A stretch of 64,000 nucleotides of DNA from Methanolapillus africanus (GTDB taxonomy: Archaea; Halobacteriota; Methanosarcinia; Methanosarcinales; Methanosarcinaceae), in NCBI RefSeq assembly GCF_032714475.1, contig NZ_JAWDKD010000021.1, positions 1 to 64,000 on the forward strand. Direction: 5' to 3'. The notes beneath the pieces are model-generated. The model was given only the letters and a program-made list of their open reading frames with translations. It was not told the DNA's origin and did no database searches. Positions 35,998 to 45,088 of this stretch are shown here, one piece after another. Every line of letters starts with the position of its first letter. Within the stretch, counting starts at the first letter, position 1. The translations under genes were made by a program, and so were the position numbers.

Positions 35998-38826
35998 TCA
36001 ATTATCCATCATTTCTTCTTCATCGTCGGCGATTGAAAAATCAGAGTCTTCGTCGTCAAAAATTTCAACAACGGCAACAGGTTCTGTTTCAGATCCATTT
36101 TCTGTTGAAACGGACGCTTCTTCTTCGCCGTCTTCTTTTGTCGCCGGCTTGACGCACGCCATGCCGACCACTTTATCGCCGTCGCTGAGCTTCATAATCC
36201 GAACGCCTTGGGTGTTTCTGCCCTGCTCCCGAATCGTTCCCGCGCCGACGCGGATGACAATGCCTTCCGCGCTGGTGATGATGAGTTCATCGTCTTTGCC
36301 GACCGACTTCACGGCGACGACCGGACCGTTTCTTTGGTTGGTCACAATCGTCATCACGCCCTGAATACCGCGGTGTTTGGTCGCGTATTCTTCAAAGCTG
36401 CTGATTTTTCCGTAGCCGTTTTCCGTAATCGTGAGAAGCGCTTCTTCCGGATTGACGACGTCCATGCAAACGATCGCGTCGTTTTCTTTGGACAGGCGCA
36501 TACCGATCACACCGCGGGCGGACCGTCCCATCGGACGCACTTCTTCTTCAAAGAAGCGGACCGACTTGCCGGCGCGCGATACCATCACAATGTCGTCTTT
36601 GCCGGTCGTCAACACCACGTTCACCAACTCGTCGTTGGCCGCCAATGTCGTTGCGATAATGCCGGTCTTTCTCGGATTACTGAAATCCGAAAGCGGCGTC
36701 TTCTTGACAATGCCTTCCTTGGTCGCCATCATCAAATATTGGTCGTCGGTGAACTTTGCGACCGGAATGTTGGCGGTCACGAACTCGTTTTCTTTCAAAT
36801 CCAGGAAGTTGACAATGGATTTGCCTTTGGAGGTGCGGCTTCCTTCCGGAATCTCATAGCCTTTCTTCCAATAAACGCGTCCTTTGTTCGTGAAAAAGAG
36901 AATGTAGTTGTGCGTTGATGAAACGAACAGGTTTTCCACAATGTCTTCTTCTTTGGTTTCCATACCGATAATACCTTTACCACCACGGTTTTGCCGGGAA
37001 TAAGTGCTCAGCGGAATCCGTTTAATGTAGCCGTGGTTCGTCATCGTGATGACGACGTCTTCGCGCTGAATCAAATCTTCGTTATCGACGTCAAAACCGC
37101 CGTGAATAATCTTGGAACGGCGTTCATCGCCGAATTTTTCTTTGATGTCCAAAAGCTCGGCGCGGATGATGCCGTATTTTATCTCGTCGCTTTCAATGAT
37201 CTTGCCCAAATCCAGAATCTTTTGGCGCAGCTCATCGAGTTCATCCAAAATCTTTTGAATTTCAAGACCGGTCAAGCGCTGAAGGCGCATTTCCAAAATG
37301 GCTTTGGCTTGGATGTCATCGAGACCGTAACGGCTGACTAATCCTTCACGGGCGATTTGAGCGTCGTTGGACGCCTTAATGAGTTCAATGACTTCATCAA
37401 TGTTGTCAATCGCGATTTTCAAACCATTGAGAATGTGTTCGCGTTCCCGAGCTACCTTTAAATCGTAGATCGTCCGGCGCTGAATGACTTCCATCCTGTG
37501 TTTGAGATAAACTTTCAGCAGCTGGCGCAGTCCCATCACACGCGGGACGCCGTCAACAATCGCCAAATTGATGATACCGAAGCTGGTTTGCAGTTGCGTG
37601 TGTTTGTAAAGCTGGTTCAAGAGAACATCCGCATTGGTCCCGCGGGACAGTTCTAAAACGACACGAATACCGTCGCGGTCAGACTCATCGCGCATATCGG
37701 AAATCCCGACAACTTTTTTGTCGCGGACCAACTCAGCAATATTTTCAATCAGCCGGGCTTTGTTCACTTGATACGGCAATTCCGTAATGACGATTTTCTG
37801 GCGGTCGTTTTTCATTTCCTCAATGTGGGAAACCGCTTGAATCCGAACGCTGCCGCGGCCGGTTTTGTAAGCCGAAATCGCGCCCTCGTTGCCTAAAATG
37901 TGGGCGCCGGTCGGGAAGTCCGGACCTTTGAGGACCGTCATCAGTTCCGGCGCTTCAGCGTCAGGATTGTCAATCAGCATCACCGTCGCGTCCACAACTT
38001 CAGATAAGTTGTGGGGCGGCATGTTGGTGGCCATACCGACGGCAATACCGGTCGATCCGTTCACCAGTAAACTCGGAAGCTTGGCCGGCAGCACCGACGG
38101 CTCTTTGAGAGATTCATCGTAGTTGGGGCGGAAATCAACGGTATCCTTATCGATATCGTCCAGCATTTCCGCTGAAATTTTGTCCATTCGGACTTCGGTA
38201 TAACGCATGGCGGCTGCAGAGTCGCCGTCAATCGATCCGAAGTTACCCTGACCGTCAATCAACGGGTAGCGCAATGAAAATTCCTGAACCATGCGGACGA
38301 TCGCGTCGTAAACGGACGAATCGCCGTGCGGGTGGTATTTACCGAGCACGTCTCCGACGACACGCGCGGATTTTCTGTACGGCTTGTCCGACGTAATGCC
38401 GGTTTCATTCATCGAAAAGAGAATGCGGCGGTGAACCGGTTTGAGACCGTCCCGGGCGTCCGGAAGCGCGCGACCGACAATGACGCTCATGGCGTATTGA
38501 ATGTAAGAGTTTTTCATCTCATCGCTGATGAAAACCGGACGAACGGCAACGCGTTCTTCGTCTTCGCCGAGGAAAACGCCGTCGTTGTCATCATCGCCGC
38601 CGTCATTATTTCCACCGTCATTGTTTCCATCGTCATTATTTCCACCGTTATTTCCGTCACCTTCCCCGCTGTTTCCGGTTCCGACCATTGCGGTTTTGGA
38701 ATCTTCATTTCTCATCGCGTATAATTCCTCAGCGGATTTTTCTTCGATATGCTCGACGTCGTCATCGGGGAGCTGTGAGCGGCGGACGTATTCGTCTAAA
38801 GTAGGTTGTTGTGCTTTTTCATCCAT
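35998..38826 (-). CDS. gyrA: DNA gyrase subunit A
   Basis: 942 aa; cuts and reseals DNA for ATP-driven negative supercoiling with GyrB. The breakage-reunion core starts at about residue 96 (RPVFISDEMKNSYIQYAM), with GKYHPHGDSSVYDA and the catalytic Tyr209 in AAAMRYTE. The C-terminal beta-pinwheel has the GyrA box as QNRGGKG and an acidic tail (DDEDSDFSIADDEEE). The N-terminus is odd: about 95 extra residues, including a Gly/Asn/Asp tract (51-83) encoded by DNA tandem repeats. The ATG at 38826 is chosen because GAGGTGAG lies five bases upstream; an in-frame GTG three codons earlier is inside that site. It follows gyrB by 10 bp. Confidence 0.95.
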   Translation of the reverse strand: MDEKAQQPTLDEYVRRSQLPDDDVEHIEEKSAEELYAMRNEDSKTAMVGTGNSGEGDGNNGGNNDDGNNDGGNNDGGDDDNDGVFLGEDEERVAVRPVFISDEMKNSYIQYAMSVIVGRALPDARDGLKPVHRRILFSMNETGITSDKPYRKSARVVGDVLGKYHPHGDSSVYDAIVRMVQEFSLRYPLIDGQGNFGSIDGDSAAAMRYTEVRMDKISAEMLDDIDKDTVDFRPNYDESLKEPSVLPAKLPSLLVNGSTGIAVGMATNMPPHNLSEVVDATVMLIDNPDAEAPELMTVLKGPDFPTGAHILGNEGAISAYKTGRGSVRIQAVSHIEEMKNDRQKIVITELPYQVNKARLIENIAELVRDKKVVGISDMRDESDRDGIRVVLELSRGTNADVLLNQLYKHTQLQTSFGIINLAIVDGVPRVMGLRQLLKVYLKHRMEVIQRRTIYDLKVAREREHILNGLKIAIDNIDEVIELIKASNDAQIAREGLVSRYGLDDIQAKAILEMRLQRLTGLEIQKILDELDELRQKILDLGKIIESDEIKYGIIRAELLDIKEKFGDERRSKIIHGGFDVDNEDLIQREDVVITMTNHGYIKRIPLSTYSRQNRGGKGIIGMETKEEDIVENLFVSSTHNYILFFTNKGRVYWKKGYEIPEGSRTSKGKSIVNFLDLKENEFVTANIPVAKFTDDQYLMMATKEGIVKKTPLSDFSNPRKTGIIATTLAANDELVNVVLTTGKDDIVMVSRAGKSVRFFEEEVRPMGRSARGVIGMRLSKENDAIVCMDVVNPEEALLTITENGYGKISSFEEYATKHRGIQGVMTIVTNQRNGPVVAVKSVGKDDELIITSAEGIVIRVGAGTIREQGRNTQGVRIMKLSDGDKVVGMACVKPATKEDGEEEASVSTENGSETEPVAVVEIFDDEDSDFSIADDEEEMMDN

Positions 38827-38836
38827 TTTTCTCACC

Positions 38837-40915
38837 TCAGATATCCAAATTCACCACTTCTTTGGCGTGTTCCTGAATGAACATTTTTCTCGGCAGCACT
38901 TCGTCGCCCATCAAAATCGTAAAGATTTCATCGGCGGCAATCGCGTCTTCGATCGTGACCTGAAGCAAAGTCCGGGTTTCCGGGTTCATGGTGGTGGACC
39001 ACAGCTGTTCCGGATTCATTTCTCCAAGACCTTTGTACCGCTGAATGGTCACGCCTTTGTCGCCGATTTCCGCGACTTTCGCTTTCATTTGTTTGTCGGA
39101 ATAAACATAATATTCCGCTTTTCCTTTCTTGATTTTGTAAAGCGGCGGCTGCGCGATGTAAACGTGTCCCGCCGTCACCAAATCCGGCATGTACCGGAAG
39201 AAGAATGTCAAAATTAAGGTGCGGATGTGCGCGCCGTCAACATCGGCATCGGTCATGATGACGACTTTGTGGTAACGAAGCCGTTCAAGATCCATTTCTT
39301 CGCCGAGACCGGCGCCAAGAGCGGTAATCAGAGACGCAATTTCGTTGTTTTTAAGCGCCTTGTCCATTCGGGTTTTTTCCACGTTGAGGATTTTACCGCG
39401 GAACGGCAAAACGGCTTGGAACGCACGGTTACGTCCTTGTTTGGCGGAGCCGCCGGCAGAGTCTCCTTCGACGAGATAGAGTTCGCAGAGGCTGGCGTCT
39501 TTTTCGGAGCAGTCGGCCAGTTTTCCGGGAAGCGTGCTGACTTCCAGCGCGCTTTTCCGGCGCGTGAGTTCGCGGGCTTTTTTGGCGGCTTCGCGCGCCT
39601 TTTTGGCGAGCAGTGCTTTTTCAAAGATCGCGACGGCCACTTTCGGATTTTCCTCAAAGAATTCGGACAAGCCGTCGGAAACGAGGGAATCGACAATGCC
39701 TTTCACTTCACTGTTGCCGAGTTTTGTTTTGGTTTGGCCTTCGAATTGCGGTTCCAAGAGCTTGACGCTGATAATGGCGGTCAGTCCTTCCCGAATATCT
39801 TCACCGCTGAGTCCGGAACCGTCTTTCTCAAGACCGTTCTTTTGGATGTAAGTGTTGGCGGCGCGGGTGAGTGCGGATTTGAATCCGACCATGTGGGTGC
39901 CGCCTTCGGTGGTGTTGATGTTGTTCGCGAACGAATAGACGTTTGAGTTGTAATTTTCCGTATACTGCATCGAAATTTCAACATCGATACCGTCTTTTTG
40001 TTTTTCAAAATAAATCGGATTTTCATGAAGAACGGCTTTGCCGCGGTTTAAATATTTGACAAACTCGATGATACCGCCTTCATAAAATAAGTCGTGCGTC
40101 TTGTCTTTGGAAACATCATGCTGCGGAATAGCGGATTGTTTTTTGGATTTTTTGCCGCCGGCGGTGGCGGTGCCGTCGCCGTTTTCATCTTCATCGGTGA
40201 ATTCGAATCCTTCCAAATCATCTTCACCGGAATCGGCTTCCGAAATGCTGGCCAATTCCAATTCTAACTCGTCTTCATTTGCCCGAACCCGTTTGTCTTC
40301 GGTGACGATGTGAATGCCTTTGTTTAAAAACGCCAGTTCGCGCAGCCGGTTCAATAAAATATCATACTTGAAATCAACGGTCTCAAAAATGGTTTTGTCC
40401 GGCATGAACTTGATGGTGGTGCCGGTGTGATCGGATTCGCCGACCACTTCGACGCCGGATGTCGGGATGCCGTAAGCGAATGTTTGGCGGTAAACTTTGC
40501 CGTCGCGGCGGACTTCTGCAATCAGCCATTCGGACAGCGCGTTGACGACGGAAACACCGACGCCGTGCAGGCCACCCGACACTTTGTACGTGTCTTTGTC
40601 GAATTTTCCGCCGGCGTGAAGAATGGTTAAAACGACTTCCAGCGCAGACTTGTTGTATTTGGGCTGGTTGTCGACCGGAATGCCGCGGCCGTCATCGACC
40701 TCAGTAATGCTTCCGTCTTCTTCGATGGTCATTCGGATATTTTTACAATAACCGGCCAGCGCTTCGTCAATACTGTTGTCCACCACTTCATAAACCAAAT
40801 GATGGAGACCGCGTGCATCGGTGCTGCCGATGTACATGCTGGGTCTTTTGCGGACGGCTTCTAAGCCTTCCAGGACCTGAATGTTGCTTCCGTCGTATTT
40901 TTTCTCGTCAGTCAT
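38837..40915 (-). CDS. gyrB: DNA gyrase subunit B
   Basis: 692 aa; ATPase partner of GyrA. The GHKL ATP site is visible as EVVDNSIDEALAG (43-55), DDGRGIP (74-80) and GGLHGVGVSVVNALS (114-128). The Toprim domain has EGDSAGGS (483-490) and DADVDGAHIRTLIL; the C-terminus ends in the usual GEMNPEQLW region. Residues about 212-260 are an acidic then Lys-rich, low-complexity insertion (DEDENGDG, GGKKSKKQ) at the end of the GHKL domain. It is first in a gyrBA operon with a 10-bp gap. Bacterial-type gyrase was acquired early by euryarchaea of this group. Confidence 0.96.
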   Translation of the reverse strand: MTDEKKYDGSNIQVLEGLEAVRKRPSMYIGSTDARGLHHLVYEVVDNSIDEALAGYCKNIRMTIEEDGSITEVDDGRGIPVDNQPKYNKSALEVVLTILHAGGKFDKDTYKVSGGLHGVGVSVVNALSEWLIAEVRRDGKVYRQTFAYGIPTSGVEVVGESDHTGTTIKFMPDKTIFETVDFKYDILLNRLRELAFLNKGIHIVTEDKRVRANEDELELELASISEADSGEDDLEGFEFTDEDENGDGTATAGGKKSKKQSAIPQHDVSKDKTHDLFYEGGIIEFVKYLNRGKAVLHENPIYFEKQKDGIDVEISMQYTENYNSNVYSFANNINTTEGGTHMVGFKSALTRAANTYIQKNGLEKDGSGLSGEDIREGLTAIISVKLLEPQFEGQTKTKLGNSEVKGIVDSLVSDGLSEFFEENPKVAVAIFEKALLAKKAREAAKKARELTRRKSALEVSTLPGKLADCSEKDASLCELYLVEGDSAGGSAKQGRNRAFQAVLPFRGKILNVEKTRMDKALKNNEIASLITALGAGLGEEMDLERLRYHKVVIMTDADVDGAHIRTLILTFFFRYMPDLVTAGHVYIAQPPLYKIKKGKAEYYVYSDKQMKAKVAEIGDKGVTIQRYKGLGEMNPEQLWSTTMNPETRTLLQVTIEDAIAADEIFTILMGDEVLPRKMFIQEHAKEVVNLDI

Positions 40916-41445
40916 ATAAATTCCTGATTTTTAAATGATATTTAAGATTATGAATAAAATGAAATTATGTTCAATAACAAATATTTGTGAAATAAAATAC
41001 TGATGAATGAAAACGTAAACGTACGATGATTTTTAATTTGAAATGACAAATCATAAAAACGCGATTCTTTTTTCTAAAAAATTGATTTTCAAAAAATCGA
41101 AACACAACAGGGAATAATCGATGTCAATCGGCGTTTTATTTTGAGGATAAATTAAAGATGTCAAATGTATGTTTGAACGGTAAAAAAAGGGTTTGAACGT
41201 ATATAAAGATTGCCTATAAAATCGTGATTTGCATACGGATTTTAAAGATGAAAAAATGAGCGGATATTTTTTGAAAAATAATCCTGAAAAACGGCGGCAA
41301 AATTTGCCGCCGGACTTTATGAAAAATGAACGCGATAACGCGCGCGGGTGGCAGCACAGGAAAAAGAAAAAAAATGGAAAAAGAAAAGAAAGAAAATAAG
41401 AAAGAAAAAAAGAAAGAGAAAAAAGAGAAAAAGAAAAACAAATCG
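40916..41445. other. Intergenic region between sulP and gyrB, with a GC motif
   Basis: 530 bp. Near gyrB it is A+T-rich, probably the gyrBA promoter. At 41293-41313 is a hairpin GGCGGCAAA/TTTGCCGCC. A variant GC motif GCGATAACGCGCGC (41332-41345, one mismatch) reads in the direction of sulP, about 100 bp past its stop. A 70-base purine-only stretch of GAAAAAG words follows (41370-41440), right before the sulP stop. No gene. Confidence 0.5.
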
Positions 41446-43107
41446 TTAATCTTTTTCAGCTGCCAAAATGGCTTCTTCAATCGTCCGTTTCGTGTGGCCG
41501 CTTTCAATCAGTTCATCCAGTTCGTTGCTTCGGAGATCTTGTTCCACATCCGGACGGATGCGTGCGAAATAGAAGTCGATGCCGTTATCTTGTAACGTTT
41601 TGATCAAAAATTTCAGCGAATCGCCGGCCGTCACGTCGATGTTGTTGATGCCGGAGGCGTCGACGATCACGGCTTTCGGTTTACTGGACAGCGCGCTTTC
41701 GATGCCTTTGGTGAAAATTTCAATGTTGCCGAAGAACAGGCGGGCGCCGAATCTGTAAATCAGGAATCCGTCCACCGGTTTAGCGTCTTTGTTTGAAGCC
41801 AAATCATAAAATCCGGGCTGTCCGTCGACTTTTCCCAAATAAGATTGCTTGGGCGTGGCGATGCCGCGGATGACGTCGGCAAACGACAAGATGACGCCGA
41901 CCAAAACGCCGAACAAGACGCCGACGAACAAAACGCCGATGAGAGAGATGATCCAAATCCAAAATTCATCCCGGTTGTCTTTAAAAAGAACGTGCGCCAA
42001 TTTGGCGTCCACGATGCCGACAACGGCGGCAATGATAATGCCGGAAAGCACGGGCTGCGGCATATAATAAAGCAGGCCGCTGAAGAAAGCAACAATGAGC
42101 GCGATAACGCCGGCGCAGACCAGGGAAACCATTTGCGTTTTCCCGTGATACTGGTCGTTGGACGCCGTACAGGACGTGCTGGTACAAACGGGGACCGTTC
42201 CGGAAATGGCGGACAGGAAGTTGCCGGCGGAAAAGGCGAAAACTTCGCGGTTTTCATCGAGTTTGTACCTGTTTTTCATGGCGAAACTTTTGGCGGTCAT
42301 GAGCGAATCCGACAAAATCACGATGGCGATAATGAGTCCTGACAAAACGCCCATCGATATATTTGGGAAGCTTGCAAAGTCCGGAATGATCAGAGACGGA
42401 AGACCTTTCGGAATGGAGCCGACGATTGTCACGCCCTTTTGATCCAAGCCGAAGAAATAAGTGACGGCCGTTCCGATGACCAAAGCAACCAGTGCCATGG
42501 GCACTTTTTTGAGAAATTTCTTACCGAGATAAACAGCCAAAAATGTACCGGCCGCCAGCAAAAAAGCGTAAATGTTCAACGACGGGATTTCCGTGATAAT
42601 GCCCAACACCTTGGCGAGAACGCCGCCGTCCACGGATGAAATTCCCATCGCTTTTGGAATTTGCCCGAGAATCACGGACAGCGCGATACCGGAAAGAAAT
42701 CCGCTGACGACCGGCGTTGAAATATAATTGGCAAACCGCCCGGCTTTTAAAATACCGAACAGAAGCAGGAAGACGGCGGTAAAAAACGTTAAAACGGGAA
42801 TGATCGCCATGGCTTCGGGCGACCCAAGCGCGACGCCGAGACTGACGACAACGGACCCGGTAATGGCGCTGGCCGCAGAATCGGCTTCAAAAATCACTTG
42901 TTTGGACGTGGCAAAAACCGCATAGCCAATCATCGGTAAAATCGCGGCGTAAAGACCGTAAATGGCCGGGAGTCCCGCCACCTGGGCGTAACCCATGGCC
43001 ACCGGAATTGTGAGGGCGGCCACCACAATACCCGCAACAATATCATTTTTCAGATAGGATTTTTTGTACCCTTTCAGCGTAACGAAGACATGGTCAAATA
43101 GGGACAT
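41446..43107 (-). CDS. SulP family (SLC26) anion transporter with STAS domain
   Basis: 553 aa. The membrane part (1-410) has about 12-14 segments and the SulP signature AALTIPVAMGYAQVAGLPAIYGLYAAI split across residues 30-58; NFLSAISGTVPVCTSTSCT follows the pattern of the transport core. A cytoplasmic STAS domain (about 440-553) contains AVIVDASGINNIDVTAGDSL. Such proteins move sulfate, bicarbonate or other anions; in a methanogen either is possible and no neighbour decides it. GGAGGT precedes the ATG. Gene order gives no operon partner. Confidence 0.93.
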   Translation of the reverse strand: MSLFDHVFVTLKGYKKSYLKNDIVAGIVVAALTIPVAMGYAQVAGLPAIYGLYAAILPMIGYAVFATSKQVIFEADSAASAITGSVVVSLGVALGSPEAMAIIPVLTFFTAVFLLLFGILKAGRFANYISTPVVSGFLSGIALSVILGQIPKAMGISSVDGGVLAKVLGIITEIPSLNIYAFLLAAGTFLAVYLGKKFLKKVPMALVALVIGTAVTYFFGLDQKGVTIVGSIPKGLPSLIIPDFASFPNISMGVLSGLIIAIVILSDSLMTAKSFAMKNRYKLDENREVFAFSAGNFLSAISGTVPVCTSTSCTASNDQYHGKTQMVSLVCAGVIALIVAFFSGLLYYMPQPVLSGIIIAAVVGIVDAKLAHVLFKDNRDEFWIWIISLIGVLFVGVLFGVLVGVILSFADVIRGIATPKQSYLGKVDGQPGFYDLASNKDAKPVDGFLIYRFGARLFFGNIEIFTKGIESALSSKPKAVIVDASGINNIDVTAGDSLKFLIKTLQDNGIDFYFARIRPDVEQDLRSNELDELIESGHTKRTIEEAILAAEKD

Positions 43108-43294
43108 GGGAACCTCCGTGTCAAATTCTAAATTTGAATAAAATGATCAGAGAAAATCAATCTAAATTATATCTAACGTATTTTAATAATTTAATTTTAA
43201 TAAATGTTTCTATGACAAATTTTCAGATGGTTCATTTCATTATTTCATCAATTTATCATTTCAAAAAATTATTTCAAACAACTCATTCAAACGA

Positions 43295-43672
43295 TCATTT
43301 CAATCCGGCTTTTTCCACATCAACCGCTTCCAAAATGTAAGCTTTCAGAACCGGCTCTTTTTCAACAATTTCAGAAACATTTGCAAACCGCATTTGGCGG
43401 CCAACGCGCGTGTTGTCCCCCATTTTAACAAGAATTTGATCGGGATCGCTGAGCAAATATCCTTTGAAAAACAGAAGCGCAAAATATTCTTTAAATCCCT
43501 GAATCAGAACGATATTTCTTCCATCCGCCGTGTAGCAAGGTTTCCCCCACTTTAATTCTTCAGTCAGCCCGCAGTCGAGAATGATTTTCCTCAATGCTCT
43601 TGTTTCGTCTTGCCATCTTTGAATTTTGCCGATATAGTCGTCAACTTGTGGATTTGTTTGAATTCTCGTCAT
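43295..43672 (-). CDS. DUF1801/YdeI-like protein, C-terminally short
   Basis: 125 aa, cytoplasmic. It matches the N-terminal two thirds of B. subtilis YdeI-type proteins (about 197 aa): WQDETRALRKIILDCGLTEELKWGKPCYT, HGFKEY-like IQGFKEYFALLFFKG, and VLKAYILEAVDVEKAGLK, where it stops. The lysine-rich C-terminal part of the family is absent, and the 190 bp downstream show no remnant. It could be a naturally short domain protein or a decayed one. No ribosome binding site is visible before the ATG. It is divergent from hxlR. Confidence 0.75.
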   Translation of the reverse strand: MTRIQTNPQVDDYIGKIQRWQDETRALRKIILDCGLTEELKWGKPCYTADGRNIVLIQGFKEYFALLFFKGYLLSDPDQILVKMGDNTRVGRQMRFANVSEIVEKEPVLKAYILEAVDVEKAGLK

Positions 43673-43825
43673 GTCAAATTATATCCATTTATTTTTATAT
43701 AATTGTATGTTTTTGAAAATCTATTCTGCCGGCAACATACAAATATAAATCAAATCGGACATTAATTTCTTTTTGAAACTAAGATTCAAAAGTAAACAAA
43801 CAATCCAAAGAAAAGGAGAAAAGAA

Positions 43826-44188
43826 ATGGAGAAAATGGAAAACAGATGTCCGGTGGAAACGACGCTGTCCTTGATTAACGGCAAATGGAAACTTCTGATC
43901 CTCAAAGAGTTATCTCAAGGCCCTGTCCGTTACAATCAATTAAAAGAAAGTATTCCCGCCATCAGCACAAAAGTGTTGACGCAGCAGCTGCGTGAAATGG
44001 AATCCGACGGCATGATCATCCGCGAAGTTTTCCCGGAAATCCCGCCGCATGTGGAATATTCGTTATCGGAAATGGGCGTCAGCATTTTTAAGATTTTCGC
44101 GGAAATCCGGCGTTGGGGGCTTGAAGACGATAAAAGAAACAATCCGAAATGTTCGGATTGTCAAAGCTGCCGCCCTTATCATTTGTAA
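43826..44188 (+). CDS. HxlR-type winged-helix transcriptional regulator
   Basis: 120 aa. The HxlR core is clear: CPVETTLSLINGKWKLLILKEL (8-29), FxEL-like RYNQLKESIPAISTKVLTQQLREMESDG and the wing YSLSEMGVSIFKIF. Cys8 is the conserved N-terminal Cys that acts as redox or electrophile sensor in some family members. An unusual C-terminal CSDCQSC cluster (111-117) adds three more Cys and could bind metal or form disulfides. AAGGAG sits at good distance from the ATG. The gene 150 bp downstream, with a palindrome in its promoter, is the likely target. Confidence 0.9.
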   Translation: MEKMENRCPVETTLSLINGKWKLLILKELSQGPVRYNQLKESIPAISTKVLTQQLREMESDGMIIREVFPEIPPHVEYSLSEMGVSIFKIFAEIRRWGLEDDKRNNPKCSDCQSCRPYHL

Positions 44189-44254
44189 AACAACGGAACC
44201 GACGGAGACAGTAACTTTCAGGTATCCTAGCTAACAATGAGGTTTCTGCTTGCC

Positions 44255-44300
44255 TTTTATATTTTTCAGTGATTTTTGGATTTGACAAAGATTTGTCAAA
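44255..44300 (+). promoter_or_regulatory. Promoter and candidate HxlR operator
   Basis: TTTTATATTTTT (about 44256-44267) looks like a TATA box. About 15 bp further, TTTGACAAA (44281-44289) and TTTGTCAAA (44292-44300) form a perfect 9-bp inverted repeat with a 2-bp spacer, placed where transcription should start and 37 bp before the ATG of the next gene. A dimeric regulator such as the adjacent HxlR protein bound there would block initiation. Confidence 0.5.
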
Positions 44301-44336
44301 AAACAAAATCAAATAAAAGTAAAAGGAGAACTCAAA

Positions 44337-44627
44337 ATGCAAGTGAAAGCCTATTTAGAAATTACAATGGATATCGGCGCTGCAAACCGCCCGGCTGCTG
44401 CAAAAGTTTACACCACATACAAAGGACCGTTTTTGAAAGAAATCAAAGGCGCTTTGACCAAAGAATTGCTTGTTCGGAATGAAGACGTTCAAGTGCTTCA
44501 CGGATTCGACAGCGTTGAAAACGCGACGGCTTACCTTTCCAGCGCCATGTTTCAAAACGATGTATTTGTCGGGTTGAAGGGACTTTGGGGGAAGGAACCT
44601 GAAGTCAGGATTTATGGAGTTGCTTAA
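44337..44627 (+). CDS. Small cytoplasmic protein, probable HxlR target
   Basis: 96 aa, no signal or membrane segment. The pattern MQVKAYLEITMDIG, KGALTKELLVRNEDVQVLHGFDSVENATAYL, then short strands suggests a ferredoxin-like alpha/beta barrel as in the antibiotic biosynthesis monooxygenase superfamily, where small members handle quinones or reactive compounds. The exact family is not recognised. AAGGAG precedes the ATG. Its promoter holds the palindrome, and it lies directly after hxlR on the same strand. A terminator follows. Confidence 0.65.
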   Translation: MQVKAYLEITMDIGAANRPAAAKVYTTYKGPFLKEIKGALTKELLVRNEDVQVLHGFDSVENATAYLSSAMFQNDVFVGLKGLWGKEPEVRIYGVA

Positions 44628-44638
44628 ATTGAGATTCG

Positions 44639-44668
44639 GAGGAACGGAAAGTTCCTCTGAAGATTTAT
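44639..44668 (+). terminator. Hairpin terminator
   Basis: Arms GAGGAAC and GTTCCTC around GGAAA, followed by TGAAGATTTATTTTA, 12 bp after the stop codon. Confidence 0.6.
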
Positions 44669-44763
44669 TTTATTTTTAAAAATTACACCTGCAGAGATAA
44701 CATTAATATAATATTTGAACACTCTTTTTTTCAGTTACCTGATTTTAGATTCCGAGGTGTAAA

Positions 44764-44914
44764 AATGGCAACGTCATCAATTACTGATTTGATCATTGTA
44801 GATAGCGAATAGCTACAAAAAGCTCTGAGAGAATTTGAAGATGAAAAATTCACAATGGATTGGGAACCGGTAAATGTTCACGAATTGCTTGAAGCCGGAA
44901 GAAAGTTGTTGTAA
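44764..44914 (+). pseudogene. Decayed copy of the 49-aa small protein
   Basis: Starts MATSSITDLIIVDSE after a good GAGGTG site, then meets TAG at 44809-44811 where the neighbouring intact copy has Lys (AAA). One extra A follows in the run at 44815-44821 and shifts the frame. After the shift the sequence resumes as ALREFEDEKF and ends LLEAGRKLL, aligning with the copy at 44935. Two independent lesions make it a pseudogene; pyrrolysine readthrough of the TAG alone would not restore the protein. Confidence 0.7.
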
Positions 44915-44934
44915 AAAATAAAGAGGTACTGGAA

Positions 44935-45084
44935 ATGCCAACATCATCAATCACAGATGTCATAATTGTTGACAGCGAGAAACTAAAAAAAGCATTAGAA
45001 GAATTTGAAAATGAAGATTTAACGATTGGCCGATTTCGTGTCAATGCACTTGAACAATTAGAAGCCGGAAGAAAGCTATTGTAA
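44935..45084 (+). CDS. Small hypothetical protein (49 aa)
   Basis: Starts MPTSSITDVIIVDSEKLKKA and ends LEAGRKLL; highly charged C-terminal helix, N-terminal strand. GAGGTACTGG precedes the ATG. Its tandem neighbour is a decayed duplicate. The size and tandem duplication next to an accessory block recall antitoxin-like or RNA-chaperone-like small proteins, but no family is recognised. It is convergent with the TIM-barrel gene, with only 4 bp between stops. Confidence 0.55.
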   Translation: MPTSSITDVIIVDSEKLKKALEEFENEDLTIGRFRVNALEQLEAGRKLL

Positions 45085-45088
45085 TCGG

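Noticed and set aside
44809..44811. In-frame TAG as a pyrrolysine codon in the left 49-aa copy
   Set aside because: TAG aligns with Lys of the intact copy, which is suggestive, but one extra A a few codons later breaks the frame as well, so reading TAG as pyrrolysine would not restore the protein.
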